This document shows, piece by piece, positions 13,263 to 26,344 of a stretch of 64,000 bases of DNA. The DNA is taken from NCBI GenBank assembly GCA_032622095.1, contig CP136067.1, positions 96,342,707-96,406,706 of the forward strand, given 5' to 3'. The notes under the pieces are model-generated. The model searched no databases and was not told the DNA's origin. It saw nothing but the letters and a program-made list of their open reading frames with translations. The translations under genes and the position numbers were made by a program. How positions within the stretch are numbered: the first letter of the stretch is position 1; every line of letters starts with the position of its first letter. This stretch comes from Siphonodentalium dalli (taxonomy: Eukaryota; Mollusca; Scaphopoda; Gadilida; Siphonodentaliidae).

Positions 13263-14260
13263 CAGTCTATAGTCAGCTTGACTACAAAGGCTGCTAGTAT
13301 CATCTTTTGTAGACTGTTCCAGACCATCCACTAGCTGCCGATCTACTGTTTCCGCTTGTCTTGTCGCTGAAGTAGTAGCGGCATTATTCTGAAGAAAAAA
13401 AATGTATGAATAAGACCAAATTAATAAACTTTCTGAGTTCTCTGGCACCTCCCTCGTCACTGACATTTTCTTTTAACCCCTCCATGACTGGAGCTTCCTG
13501 AAATGTTGCTAAAACCCTGTGCCAATGCATATATATGAGAGTCTACAATAGGGAGCCTCATACATAAGAGAATGCATTGGCCTAACAATATTTACCTTTA
13601 CCTTGTAAGCCTGTGCATTCTCTTATATATGTGAGGCTCCCTATGGATGGATATGTATATCACACTGTAAGGACCATAACTTCAGAAAATGTAAGTGTCA
13701 AAATCCAAGATGGCTGCCAGTGGTCATGTTTTTCATCAGAAAACAATCATATTAATAACTCCATCTGGAGGTGATCCTAAACATGCTTGTATTAAAACTT
13801 TTAAAAATATTTCTCCAATAATTGTGGGATGCAGGTGTGCGATGGATTTCAATGTGAAATCCAAGATTGCCACCGGTAGTGTGTTTTAATGCACAAGTTT
13901 CGACAAAATTTAATAGTTCCCATTTAGTGGTCACCCCTACTATTAAATAAAATCTTATTCTTTTTTGTATTTATGGGTTTTTAAGTTGGTTTTTTTTTAT
14001 TGGAGAAAAATTTGAAAATCAGGAAAAAAACATCAGGGCTGGAGGTTGGGAGGGTAACCCAACAACAAATATTACCTTTGGCCTGAGGGATAGGAGCTTT
14101 AGAATAGGGCCACTAGCGAAGCCTAAACCATACGTATTTTATCTTTATATACATGTAACTTCTTGCTTGATTTCCCTCCCATTGTTTAGAAACTTAAATC
14201 ATCGCTGCGTACGGTCAGATTCGTCAACTGGTACGGTCACACACAGGAGTATCACAAGTC
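13263..14260 (-). pseudogene. left-arm copy of MGGKSSK gene 5' end, splice donor lost
   Basis: This is the inverted counterpart of the candidate gene at 62882-63918. The start ATG is at 14182-14180 and encodes M-G-G-K-S-S-K. Compared with the right copy, 14 bp are missing directly after the codons for K7, which removes the last codons of exon 1 and the GT of the donor. The second exon (13388 down to 13263) keeps its acceptor and frame, with one extra codon and a few substitutions. If both copies are in one genome, this one would not splice normally; a weak alternative GT lies a few bases downstream. The upstream acceptor-like 'TTTTTCAG' at 14250-14260 is also conserved. The protein is not recognised. 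Confidence 0.5.
13520..13660. repeat. palindromic MITE, present in both arms
   Basis: Two inverted stems around 'AATGCATTCTCTTATATA' flank a short spacer. The counterpart is 63540-63670, inside what would be intron 1 of the candidate gene. Same family as the duplication at 5.8-6.7 kb. Confidence 0.65.
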
Positions 14261-15180
14261 TGAAAAATAGAAAATATTGCATGTCAGGTCGCTCCAAATG
14301 TGGTATGCGTTATTCATGCCCTGATATTCTAGACTTTAAAATATTCTAAAACACAAATTTAATTAGTTCCATTACAAACCCGGTGATAACTTTTCCCCTG
14401 AAATTGTGTGCCAGTCATGGTGTTCAGTTCTATCAGTCATCATAGCATGAGAAACTGAGAATAATGGACATATTAATGCGTTTATTTTTATTTATTTTCA
14501 TTTACAAAAATTTATTTCAAGTGAATATATGAGATTTGCATTCACCAGTGATCATGGAACGCATGCACCATGTCCCCCGAAATGAGGTGGCATTTGAAAA
14601 AGGGGCATAACTCCATGAAAAATCATGAGACCCTAACCAAATTCAAACTTGGCCTGCGTCTTCTCAAATGTGAACTACATACCAAATATCAAGATGTTCT
14701 GTTGAAAATTGCTAAAGTTACCATCTTGACATGAAAACAGTGATTTCTAAGTTGAAAAAGAGGCATAACTCCGTGAATAAACTAACAAAACAAAAACACA
14801 TTTCCAGACAGACAAAGATGAAGAACTCTCGAACGGAAAATCGTGAAAAAACGATTGAACACTCCATTGAATGCCCCCATAGTATGAACATCTATACCAA
14901 AATTTCATTCAGATATGACATAAATCAGTGTTTGAGATATCTGCCCTGTGGACGGATAAATGTCCGGATGGACAGGTGGGCGACGTCAATCCAGTATTCC
15001 CCCCATTTTCTTTGAAAGCGCGAGGTAAAAAAATTAAGAAATTCTTATCAATATTGCTCAAGTTAACGTCCAGACAAAGAATGTGACAGACTGATTACAA
15101 TATATGGTCCTCCGAAATGTTCGGGGGACACTTATCGCCCACACCCGCCTGGTTATAATATCTGTCAAACCTAACTGTGT

Positions 15181-16636
15181 CAGACCGATTTTCCGAAGAC
15201 CTATTACTACGAAGGCCCACAATTCCGAAGACCCGATTCTCCGACGGCCCATAACTCCGAAGATCCGATTCTCCGACGGCCCATAACTCCGAAGATCCTA
15301 TTCTCCGACGGCCCATAACTCCGAAGATCCGAAAGCCCATAACTCCGAAGGGCCGATTTTCCGAAGACCTATAACTCCGAAGACCTATAACTCCGACGGG
15401 CCGATTCTCCGAAGATCTTTTAACTCCGAAGGCCCGATTCTCCGACGGCCCATAACTCCGAAGGTCCGATTCTCCGAAGGTCCGATTCTCCGAAGAATTT
15501 GTTTTATCGGGGTATTATCGTTTACTAAATAGTATACAGTCCAGTGGCGAAGCCAATGGGTCCCAAAATTCCTACTGCCCCTATTAAACCTCTACTTGCT
15601 ATTTCAGACAATATGGGCCCCTACCAAAACATGTCCAATGTCATGTAAACGCCCGGAAATCGTTCATGGGGCATCAAAATATTCAAAATTTTCCTACCCC
15701 CCACCTAAATGGGAATCCTGGCCCGACACTGACTATACACCATATACTATAACATTACGTTGGCCCATGAGATGCCAGAGTAAAATGTACAGGGGTGAAC
15801 GGGGAAGAACTTGTCCTTTTTCATATATAAAATGAACCTGATTGCATCAAATCACCCCAATGCAGTCAGATGTGCACAGTTTAATCATGTTAATTGTATT
15901 AAGACGTACATTGTGGCAAAATAATTGTATTTCTTTCATAAATTTAAGCATTCTGTGGAAAATTAAGGCTTGTCGCACACTACTGATGGTGTAGATATCA
16001 CCTTATTATAATACATAGTTAACGTTTCCAATATATGAGGGTCCCTTCCCCCCTTTTCGTACGCCGGATTCCACCCCTTTTGGACCTGTACGCCGGATTC
16101 CAGTGTCAATTTGAAGCTGGACGCCGGATTCCATGGTAAATTTGAAGCTGGATTCCGGATTCAAGGGGGGGGGATATATTATCTACATGTACATGTTCCA
16201 TTCAAAATATAACCATACGCGCATTCCATACTTATCAATACACTCTAAGAATTGTGAAATTCCAAACGGTATTAGACCACCATTTTACCTCCAAAAGTCA
16301 CTCGTAGAACCATTTGATTCTTCACATGCCGCATGTTACACATGGGCCCCATTGACTCCGCCACTGGACTGTACACTATTTAATAAGCGATAAAACATGA
16401 TCTTCGGAGAATCGGACCTTCGGAGAATCGGCCCTTCGGAGTTATAGACCTTCGGAGTTATGGGCGTTCGGAGTTATAGGCCTTCGGAGTTATGGGCTTT
16501 CGGAGTTATGGGTCTTCGGAGTTATGGGATTTCGGAGAATCGGGACTTCGGAGTTATGGGCTTTCGGAGAATCGGGGCGTCGGAGAATCTGACCTTCGGA
16601 GAATCGGACCTTCGGAGTTATGGGTCTTCGGAAAAA
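15181..16636. mobile_element. foldback element with 15-bp tandem-repeat arms
   Basis: The left arm (15181-15500) is a tandem array of 15-bp units such as 'CTCCGAAGGCCCGAT' and 'CCGACGGCCCATAA'. The right arm (16398-16636) is the reverse complement array. The stem continues inward with 'CAGTCCAGTGGCG' (15538) and its inverse (16357). The core holds repeated 'TACGCCGGATTCCA' motifs at 16060-16140. The element is absent from the right arm. ORFs with 'SSELWAFG' repeats are artefacts of the array. Confidence 0.7.
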
Positions 16637-17472
16637 CGCTACGTAACCCACCTAACACCCCGACTCAGGTTGGAAAATTTCCAACTGATGACAATTCCAG
16701 TGACAATTTTGACCAAATGTAGGACAATATTGTTTTCTTAAATTATTAACTAGAAGTTTTTGACTGGCCATGGGGGAGGGACCAAGACACAAAATTTCTA
16801 ACTGATGGCAATTTCAGTCCAAAACTTTTACCAAAAGGAAAATATGCAAATATTGGTGCAAAAACAATAAATTCCCCACAATAAATTGTTTGAAAATCAA
16901 ACTACAAGAACATTTTCAACCTATTGTTGGTGTGAAATTTCCAACTAATGTTGTGTTAGGTATGGAAATTTCCAATTGTTGAAAATTATTTATTTTAAGC
17001 ATTAATGACTCTAATAATGGAGGTATGTGATTATACTGTAATTCTAGGATAAAGTCGGTAATACGATTTATTTTTAATATCAAGCATGATTCCAGTGTGT
17101 GGATCTAACTATATAACCAAAAAATAACACATTTAGAAAATTCTTATTTTTTTTACAACGTCTCTGTACCGTAACCAGTTGTTACCACACATTATAAGAT
17201 TCCCAGGTGTTACACATTATACATACAATTGATAGTTTTCTATCATTCAAATCTACAAACACATTTAAAAAATTGTAACTTCACTATTCATTGATAAATC
17301 TATGCACTGACGCATGGAGTCTTTACTATTTACTCTGTATCAGATTGAAAGTAGACGTTTTAGAAGTATATATACATGTATATATAGTTTTGTGGTACAT
17401 GTAAATGATTTATTATTCAAATGTCAGTGCTATTCCCTTTTAATTTCTATGATGTATTTTTTTATTTCTCAG

Positions 17473-17794
17473 GCTTCCATCGGAGAATAAAGAATAGGAG
17501 TAGTAGTCGGGCGATGCCATTTTACACCCTTCTGGAGTTTTTTGATGGAGAGACACAGCTCATATACCAACCACCACACAGTTAATGGCAGAGGGCATGC
17601 TCTGCCGACTCCAGCAACATCAGGAGTGGACCAAACAGTGGATTTTTTTCAATTTGTGGTCTCGGTGCGACGAGGAAATTGACCCATCAGAACTTCTGGA
17701 AGGATTATCAACAGTAACTGTTAATGTCACTCCAATATTTCAAAGACAGTGCGACCAAGACCAAGACCATGATGAACCGCTTGAAGAATTGTAA
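17473..17794 (+). pseudogene. exon-like ORF pair, unrecognised, possible frameshift
   Basis: After an acceptor-like 'TTTTATTTCTCAG' one frame reads with protein-like composition (..RAMPFYTLLEFFDGETQ..) to a TAA at 17583-17585. The next frame opens at 17585 and encodes 69 residues starting MAEGMLCRLQQHQEWTKQW, rich in W, E and D, ending DEPLEEL before TAA at 17792. The two read like one protein broken by a one-base shift, or an upstream tail and a short ORF. It lies in left-arm sequence with no right-arm counterpart. I recognise no family; it could be a terminal host exon or a captured fragment. Confidence 0.3.
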
Positions 17795-18084
17795 TTATTA
17801 CTGTAAATATTTCCACACTTTATTTCCAAATTTTAAGATATCTAAAGTCATTCTCACACAAAACATTCTCCTAATACATTTATACTCTTTTAAAAGTCCT
17901 TCAAATACATTTCCTCGCAACCATTCTGACATTTTGTTATCAGTTTTAACAAACGTATATAGGGCCTAATAATTAATGTTTCGAAATATCTTAATAACGA
18001 AAAAAAAAAAAACTTTCCCAAACTAGAAACAGTGATAGCCGGGTGGTTTATAGCAAAGTTATATACCACATGCACATGCTGCTA

Positions 18085-18560
18085 TTACATATAATTAATT
18101 GGTCACTGCTGTGAAATAAGATATAGTATTCGCTTTATAATCTCTTTATACGTGCTATTACGCTATAGTATCGTACATTGATAATTGTCTCTTTTCACAA
18201 TTGAAGCTATTTTTTACATTCTCTATACAATTCAGTGTATTAGAATTAACGTATTAATTCTCGGAACTAATTGATTACTCTATTTATTACACATCTGCAT
18301 CAATTTGGTTTGCCAAATATGATTAAAACATCCAGAATTAATGCATGAAATTCCCGATGCGGAGAAAGATCAACCATAGAAAATTCAGTCTAGATCAGTA
18401 AGCGACGTAAAATCAATGACGTCACGAGAAATGACATAATTCACTAGTGACATTACCATTGGAAATTGCGCATAGTATTGTAATAAATCTAATTAATTGG
18501 TCACTGCTGTGAAAAAATATAATAGTATTCGCCTTATAATCTCTGGCTGATGTAATTTTT
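18085..18560. repeat. short direct repeats
   Basis: A segment of about 65 bp containing 'TTGGTCACTGCTGTGAAA' and 'TAGTATTCGC' occurs at 18092-18150 and again at 18493-18545. No gene is seen from 17800 to 18630. Confidence 0.5.
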
Positions 18561-19047
18561 GGCTACACTTTTATCACAAAATACAAATTAATTCAAAATT
18601 TAACTGAACTTATGGTATGTAGGGACATGTATGCTCGGGAGCTTTCCGATGAATGGCAACAAGCCATATTTCCGCCTAAATCCTGAAAAGTTACCCATAA
18701 TTATGCTGTGGTTAAGGAGTCAATTAATTAGAGCCGTACTATATGTGTATATGGTGTCATTTGTTTATTGTTATTCAGTCCTCAAAATTAGCCACCACAT
18801 GTGCAACAAACACTGCCGTGGCAACATTTAGAATCTAACATGCCATAGCATTAAATTTGCCATGGACCATTTCTCCTAATTTCGAGGGCTGAAACTTATC
18901 TGTTATTTATGTTATTTGTTCAAACCTCTTGCTCTGTTTTACTGTTATTCTTTCTTTCCTTCACATTCTACATCAGATACTTGATGAAGTACATTTTAAT
19001 TATAACCTAGTTCATCTTTATTGTGATTTTTAATGAAGAAAAATTAA

Positions 19048-19334
19048 AGTGATGTTAAACACTCCAGCAGGGTCATTCTTATATATTAATAAAATGCAGT
19101 GACTCTCGATGGCGAATTCATTTTCATAAGTTTATCGCCGATAGTTGCGTCGAGAAACTAGAAGTAAATATTTACATTTGAGCGTAGTTCAGACGATGTT
19201 TTCTTTGGAGTGGTGCGGTCGATTTGCTTCAGATTTTCGTCTATGTTAGTAGAATGCTACATTCCCCCAGTTGACATGGTGCCTGAATACGAACTTACCA
19301 GTTTCACGTTCCCGAACAAGTGCATAATATGTCT
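19048..19334 (-). mobile_element. TTAA-flanked element, shared by both arms
   Basis: Termini AGTGATGTTAAACACTCC and GCATAATATGTCT lie between TTAA at 19044-19047 and 19335-19338. The right-arm copy is 59238-59524 at the same 287-bp length, so it was present before the arms separated. Same family as 6620-6986. Confidence 0.75.
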
Positions 19335-19868
19335 TTAAAGTGAGCTAATTAGTTCAATACTCTTTGTGACCCTGTGGATCACTTTCAGAATGAAGTAATT
19401 TCCATTTATTTAAATGTCAATTTAAATTTCATATATCTGGCTTTTATAACTTTTGCTAACTATTGATAAAAAAAAATGCTAAATGTGGAAAAAAACAATG
19501 GATTTCCAGCTTTGTTAATTTTTACTAAAATTGTGGTAATTTGGTACTTAATTGGGACACATACTATATTATATATGTTATAGTCAACTGTTTTTTTTTC
19601 CTTGTTTGCTGTGTTTTGTGCTGTTATTTTTGTTTCTTTTATTCCTTTTTTGTTATTATACAGTTGGTAATTGATCTTGTTTAAATAAAGTGAATTTTGA
19701 TAAGAACCTTGTATTTATTGTGCTTTCTAAATATCATAATGTGAATGTGGTGTCACTGAGGGCTTGCTTCCCTCATATGGTGTGCCTGTATACTCGAAAA
19801 TTGAAGAAAATCAAAGTCACCCCGACTAGTACAGAAAGTAAAGGTGATGGGGTCATTGTCACACTTAA

Positions 19869-20362
19869 AGGCACGTGAGGCCTTAATTGTCGAAAATATT
19901 CATATTTGTTCTAATCACCGTAAACAGAAAAACATTAAAACGCATACAGTTTCGTTCATATATACCATGACCATCACATAAACAGCATGTTATAATAAAG
20001 ACCTACTATATTTTACCAAAGCAAGAGCCTGATTGTGTTACAGAAGACAGCACAATGCTACTGGCCAATCACACACAAATGACATAAACGCTCTTTATTA
20101 GTTCCATATCAGGAATTTACCAACAAAGAACGCTCTGTATGTTTACCATCATAATATAAACAAGCACCAGAAAAGTAACTTGTTATGCTTTTGTTTACAT
20201 AACAATGGTCAAACATTTGACAATAACATACTGTTTATGCGATATTTCTTATTTGTATACGGACAAAGTCTGTCTACATTTTGATGTTCTTTCTGTTTGT
20301 GGCGGTTTTTGACGGGTGGAAATATTTTCACAGGATACCCACCGCCAAGGCCAACCGTACCT
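19869..20362. mobile_element. TTAA MITE private to left arm
   Basis: The element starts AGGCACGTGAGGCC and ends GGCCAACCGTACCT, an imperfect inverted pair. TTAA flanks it at 19865-19868 and 20363-20366. The right arm has one TTAA at 58719-58722 with the flanks joined directly, which is a clean empty site. The 494-bp body is noncoding. Confidence 0.9.
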
Positions 20363-20370
20363 TTAAGGCA

Positions 20371-20790
20371 TCGATCACATTCGTAGCCAGCTTTTTAAAT
20401 CGATCACAAATGTAGCCAGCTTTTCTATGGCGATCACATTTTAGCCAGCTTTGCATATTCAGGCGAGCCTCAATGAACACGATCAGTTTAATATCATTTT
20501 TCTCAGTTGATGGATGAACAACAACTTGAATTTTGTTTTGGTATTAGTTCATCTAATAACCTGAGGTTTCCGATCAATGTCGTTGGAATGCTCAAATTAT
20601 ATTCCAATATAAGTTGATAAACGAAGTCAGTTTTGGAGCATGACGTCGACATTTTAGTCACGAACGTGATGACGTCATATTTCGTGCCATATAAAGCATG
20701 GAATAAGAAAAGCTGGCTACGAATGTGATCGCAGGTGAAAAAGCTGGCTACATTTAATTGTGATCCATTTAAAAAGCTGGCTACGAATGT
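20371..20790. repeat. foldback of 'GTAGCCAGCTTTT' units
   Basis: Three copies of 'GATCACA..GTAGCCAGCTTTT' at 20371-20450 face inverted copies 'AAAAGCTGGCTACGAATGTG' at 20708-20790. The right arm carries the same structure at 58296-58715. The 113-aa minus ORF between the repeats has no recognisable domain. Confidence 0.6.
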
Positions 20791-21314
20791 GACTGGCGGC
20801 ACCTCGAAACAGTGCGCAGAACTACGCGGAAGTGCGCGGTACAAATAAAACAGTTATTATGCACAGGGGCTGGTGGGGGTTGAATTAAAACATGAACTAT
20901 AGGAATCACTGAATTAAATGGTTTCCCATAGGCGACAGTGTTAACGTTTCGGCCAAATTCACTGAATTGAAGCCTGCAGACCATACCAGTGATGTTTACC
21001 CAGCTAGATTGACACCAGTTGATCACGAAAATGCAAGAAAAATCATAGGTCATGTGTTTACTTTTTAAAATAAATCCCCAAGTGTACGACAGGGCTATCC
21101 CACGGCCAAATTTGATATGGAAAACCCCAGATCTACAACAGCTAGTTAAATACATTTCCGGCTCACAAAAATCCGTTCCCCCATTCATTCACCAGTTTAA
21201 ATTATTTAGATATTATGTACAAATCAAATAAACGCGATGTCATCCTTTAATAACGTGTCGCATGTATCAGGTGAAGGTCATTCTTCAGTTACCTTCACCT
21301 TTAGAATTCCACGG

Positions 21315-21353
21315 TAGATAGATAGATTTATTACTCTTTTCATCGATAAGATA
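21315..21353 (-). pseudogene. 3' terminus of decayed non-LTR retrotransposon
   Basis: On the minus strand this ends in repeated 'TATC' units ('CTATCTATCTA'), a usual simple-repeat tail of a LINE. It belongs with the fragments at 24632-26344 and 30281-31467; two copies of another repeat separate the three pieces. Confidence 0.5.
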
Positions 21354-24300
21354 TACAAGAAAACTAAGATGCATGCATCAGGTCGGCCGTGAACTATCTA
21401 TACCATAGAATTGTTGTAGCTATCGATTATACATTTTGGAACACCTGTCTGTATGTATGTGTGTATGCATGAATGCATGTGTGTATGTGTTATAGACTCT
21501 AACACTGCTCGACTGATCCGACTCGGATTTGGTATTTAATGTGTCAACTTGACCTCGCTCATAGGCATGTTTCTGGACCTTGACCGATCCGACTAAAAAT
21601 TTGTGTGTAGGACTACTTCGATCCCGGGAGCAATATGGACGGGTCCAATTTCACGTGGGACCATGTTCTCGAACGTGCTGATGTAGGCATGTTTCTGGAC
21701 TATTTGGACGGGTCAAATCTTGATCCCGACCTGACTTTAACATTCAAAAAGATCAATTCAAGGTCAAATCTGGTAAAACGGAAGTATTTCAACGAAATAT
21801 AATACCTACTGTTACTTTTGTCCCAGGAGTGTTTCGGGTGGGTCAAATTATGACCCTGACCTGATCTTGACATTCAAAATTGTCAATTCAAGGTCAAATC
21901 GGGTAAAGCCGGGCGGATTTCGACGGGTACATTTGTCGTGACTTTTGTCCGGGGAGTGTTTTGGACGGGTCAAATCGTGACCGACATGACGTTCACCTTT
22001 AAAATGGTCAATTCAAGGTTAAATCGCGCAATTCTCCGAAAATCAGAGGGGAACATCCCGGACGAAGTAGGGTCCACCAGCTACTATTATATATTTCTAG
22101 ATTTAGTTACAAACTAAATACCTGTATATTGTACAAAGAAATGTTTGACAAATATATCTGTATCAATATTACCATACGGGTCATTAAAATAGATACGACG
22201 AAACAAATTTCGAAGGGTGCATGGTATCAGGTAAATTTTTATATTTCAAATGATGTCAGGAATGCGGAAAGTTGAAGTACCTACGTAATACTGGCTATCC
22301 GAATGAAGAGATATACATGTATATAAAAACCAAAATAGAAGATGACTGCTGGCGACAATGTTTTCCAAAAAAAATCAAAGCATTCGATAGCTCCCATCTA
22401 GTTGTCAGCCCGAAGATCAATATAAAGTGTGGTGACTATCAGATGAGGGATATGACTGTACAGTTGCTAAACAATTCAGTCACGCAAAAGAGGATCAAAC
22501 AGTAAGATACCAAATTGCTGCCTGTGGTAATGTTTTTTAACGAAATTCGGGAAAATTAGATTACTCTCACCCTGGTTATCCAGAAGATCATTTTGGAATC
22601 TGGTGACGATCGGACAAGGGGTGTCGTCTGTAGGATCAACCAAATTATTTAGCCATACAAATAGTAAAATTCAAGATCACCGCTGGCAGTGATGTCTTCA
22701 CAAGGACAGCTTGAGAACAAAACATGGCTCACATCTAGCGGTGACCCAAACTATCCACATGAGAAAAAGTTCTCCAATAAAAGCTGGCTGCAGGGTGCGC
22801 CAATTGATTCAAATTCGAAATTTAACAGGGTATACTGCTTGTGGCCATGTTTTCCCCGCAAATTTGATAGACTGATGGACCAAACCACTGAATCCGTTGA
22901 ATCAATATACATGTATACATGGATTAATTTATATGCATTGTTATACACAGTACTGGTATATAAAGGTACTGAAAATAACAATATTACTAGTATACACAAA
23001 ATAAACCATATATCATGGCTATGGGTTCTAATATCCGAATATGACAGCTGATAACTTGGTGTGAATTGAAGAGTGGTGGTGTCTCAAGCATATCTAACCC
23101 TCCACGTTAGAAACATGCCATTAAATGTCAAAAGTATAATCTAGCTTGAGGACAGAAGTTATCCATAAAACCCCCCTTAATTCAACCAGGTCCTCGCGCG
23201 ATGTATGGTCGATCACATGATGATCTAGGGGGGATTAGAATTGTTGTATAAAAACAGCACTGCATGTAAATATAAAATAAAATAGTGCTACATCTTATTA
23301 CAGATTATTGCCATATATAATCAGTGACTATACAGACAGTCTGACAAAATAAAGTTTCAGTGACACTCTATCCGAAGAGGGGAATAATTCCATCTGTTAC
23401 AGTCAATGGAGCAATTATGAATCTGGAAAGGTGAAATTTCTAAGTAATACTAGATATCGACATGACGCGATAACATATAACGTAAATGCAACATGGCCGC
23501 TGGCGACCATTTTTTCCTATAAAATTAATAAAATATTTGATAGCTCTCATCTGATAGATCAATATCAAGATAAATATGAAGTTTAGTGATGATCGGATGA
23601 GTGAAGTGGACTGTGCTAAACGGTTTAGTAATGCTTAACAAGATTTTTACCTTAATATTTTTATGTTCACTTTATAAACTTCACTGAGTCATCTTTGTCA
23701 TGTATTGAGTTTGATATCTTTTGTTAACAGTTTATAAATCATGTATGTCTCATGTTTGTTATTTTAATTTATGTGTTTATTATCATTAAATAAAGTTGCA
23801 TTCCTTAAAAAGATTCTTACCTCAATGTTTTTATGTTCACTTTATAAACTCCACTGAGTCATCTTTGTCATGTATTGAATTTGATATCTTTTGTTAAGAG
23901 TTTATAAATTATGTATGTCTCGTGTTCGTTATTATATTATATACACTTTATAGTGTGTTTCAGAACGAAAACAAAATGAATAAAATCAACAAATTTGTAA
24001 ATTTAAAAACAATTCAAACGTTGTTGTATTCCATGTCCCAGCCCGGACATATACACCAAATTTCAATAATATTCATTGAGAAACAACGGACCAAACGCCA
24101 TATAACACCCCGTATGCATCTTTTATTCCGAGTTGGCCTTTTATTCCGAGTTGGCACGCGCCGATTAGGGCGAGTTAGCCCTGGGGCGAGTACGCCGATT
24201 CCGACACCTTTTCTATTTGCAGCAGGTTAAGTTTACACGTAATTTAATTTACAAAGTTCCCCAATTGGTATCGTAAATAGAGCGACCTTATTTGACAGAG

Positions 24301-24631
24301 AATGCCTCTGTTATTGATTATAAAGTTGCTATACATTAAAAACGACAATTCACTGCTCGTTCAAGCGCAGTAGTCTATTTTCCCCATGTTAAAGGACATC
24401 CACAAATACTAAATAACGCTAACTTACTGCCGAATGTTTTACACGACAACTGTTAACATATTTGGGCTGAATTCATCTGACGCGGTATTATTCCTCAAAA
24501 TAAACAACAAAACCATCGTTACTTGGAAATGTAGTTTGGGCTAACATTTACATAAATCCTCCATATCATTATTCCGACACACACGTCAGATGAAAAACTC
24601 ACATGAAGTAACCGGCCAAATTGGCCGAAAT
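21354..24631 (+). repeat. repeat R, copy 1
   Basis: Starts TACAAGAAAACTAAGATGC and ends GGCCAAATTGGCCGAAAT, the same borders as copy 2 at 26345-30280. Inside are about three units of a 130-bp repeat around 'GGTCAATTCAAGGTCAAATC' (21690-22030), 'GACTGCTGGCGACAATG'-type segments and an internal duplication near 23640-23900. TTAA at 23786-23789 is the empty site of the MITE found in copy 2. Short ORFs here are repeated in copy 2 with substitutions and no sign of a conserved domain. Confidence 0.75.
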
Positions 24632-26344
24632 GAGTAAGAACAAATGAAATTAAACATATAAGTTATGCATGCACATACGCGAAGATGACGACATAAATGA
24701 ATGTGACATGTTCCGAGTATATATCTCTCAGTATAATTGTCTTATTAGTTCTTTTGGGTTATCGGGTGTGGTGGGGTCGAGTGGGGATGGGGCTTTGGAT
24801 AATAATCATACACATTGTTAATCATATAAAGTATAAATTAGGTCATTCTATTATGTATGTTATTTCCCACGTGGGCAATTTTTCGGTCGCTTTTATACAA
24901 TTAGGTGTTGTGTCTATATGGGTGGGGACTTCTAGTTTAATGCCTCAGGGGCTCCTATCTGAAAAAGGGCTTCGCGGATAAATATCGATAGGTTCGTAAG
25001 GGTTTTCCTATTGCTTGTTTTGAACAGGCTGTTCAGTTTCAATGCATTGGGTCGGGTGTAATAATATGGTTTAAAGTATTTTTTCCTGAGATCAGTAAGT
25101 TTGGTGCACTTCAAAATAATGTGCTATTCGTCTCCAATGCCATTATTGCATAATTTACACTTTCTATCTTCGTGTACTTGTCCAACCCAGGAGCCTGTCT
25201 CGATAGGAAGTCGGTGATTCCTCGTACGGAATTTCATCAGGCGTGAAACGACATTATGGTTGGTGTGTGAAAGATATTTTTCTGTGCCAAAATCTGGCTT
25301 AATTATTCTGTAAAAGGCCATCTTATTTGGATTCGCTATGCTTGCTGTCCATTCCTGTATGTATATATCAGAGAGACCGCGTTTCACCGCCGCGTTAAAA
25401 ATATCACGAGAGGGTATACTTTGGTTGAGCCAGTAGTACGATAGTCCCAAATGATCTAGTATGGTGTGTATGTTTTCTAACCATGCATTGGATTGGCTGT
25501 TTACTGAGTGGGAGTGATACATACAGTTATATAGTCTTAAAGGGATTCTCTCGGGTCCCATCGTCATCAGCCTACCCCAAAATGTTAGAGTTCTGAGTTT
25601 TATTTTCATCGATATTGGGTATATTCCTAACTCACCGTACATAAAGGGTGTGGGCGTGGTCTTCTTAAGGCCGAGTAAGAATTTTAGGAACCATAGTTCA
25701 AGTTTCTCGAAAGATGAAATATTTTCGCATCCCCAAATCTCGGATCCGTAGGTCATTATAGGCACTATAGCTTTTTCATATATGTCAATTACGCAGTCAG
25801 TTGTCATTTTATATTTTCTTATTCTACTAATGAGTGTATACATTGCTTTTTTTGCATCTTTGCAACGCATATTCCTTTCTCGACTATAATCGCCAGATTT
25901 CTTGAACCATGTTCCGAGGTATTTGTAATTATCCACGATTTCAATGTTACCCCCCGTTTATTGAGTAGGTTGGCATGCGTTTTTTCTTCTTGCGTCCGCC
26001 AAAAATCATTATATTTGTTTTCGATAAGTTAACTTTCAATTTCCACTGGTTACAGTACCTTGAAACGGTACACAAAGATGTTTGCAGCTCTGATTCCGTA
26101 TTTGCCAAGATGACTGTATCATCAGCGTATATTAAGAGAAACAGTTTAGTGTATGTATTTATAGCAGTATCGGTAAACGTTGTATAATCAATCCCGCTAC
26201 AGTTATGCGATTTCATGTAGTCCTCCACATCATTGAGATAGAGGGCGAATAAAATGGGGGAGAGGCCATCGCCTTGTTTTACGCCAATCAAGCTATCGAA
26301 ATATTCAGAGCAGTCATTGTTCGCGCTAACACACATCTTAAGGT
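24632..26344 (-). pseudogene. non-LTR reverse transcriptase, C-terminal half (broken)
   Basis: Reading on the minus strand from 26341: the RT motif B 'GVKQGDGLSPILF', motif C 'LIYADDTVIL', motif D region 'LKVNLSKTNIMIFGG', then after a frameshift near 25940 'YKYLGTWFKKSGDY' (motif E), a long thumb region, and 'CKLCNNGIGDE'. A further frameshift near 25120 continues to a second half of a C-x2-C..H..C zinc motif. The 3' UTR follows to 24632. Two frameshifts make it inactive. It continues the fragment at 30281-31467; the junction restores a normal RT reading across repeat R copy 2. Confidence 0.85.

Noticed and set aside
15058-16741. ORFs with 'SSELWAFGVMG' repeats
   Set aside because: A 15-bp repeat gives an in-frame 5-residue repeat; not a gene.
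20503-21188. Minus ORFs of 113 and 135 codons
   Set aside because: They span the GTAGCCAGC foldback, the terminal repeat of the 16.4-kb block and element alpha, so they cross unrelated element borders; no domain.
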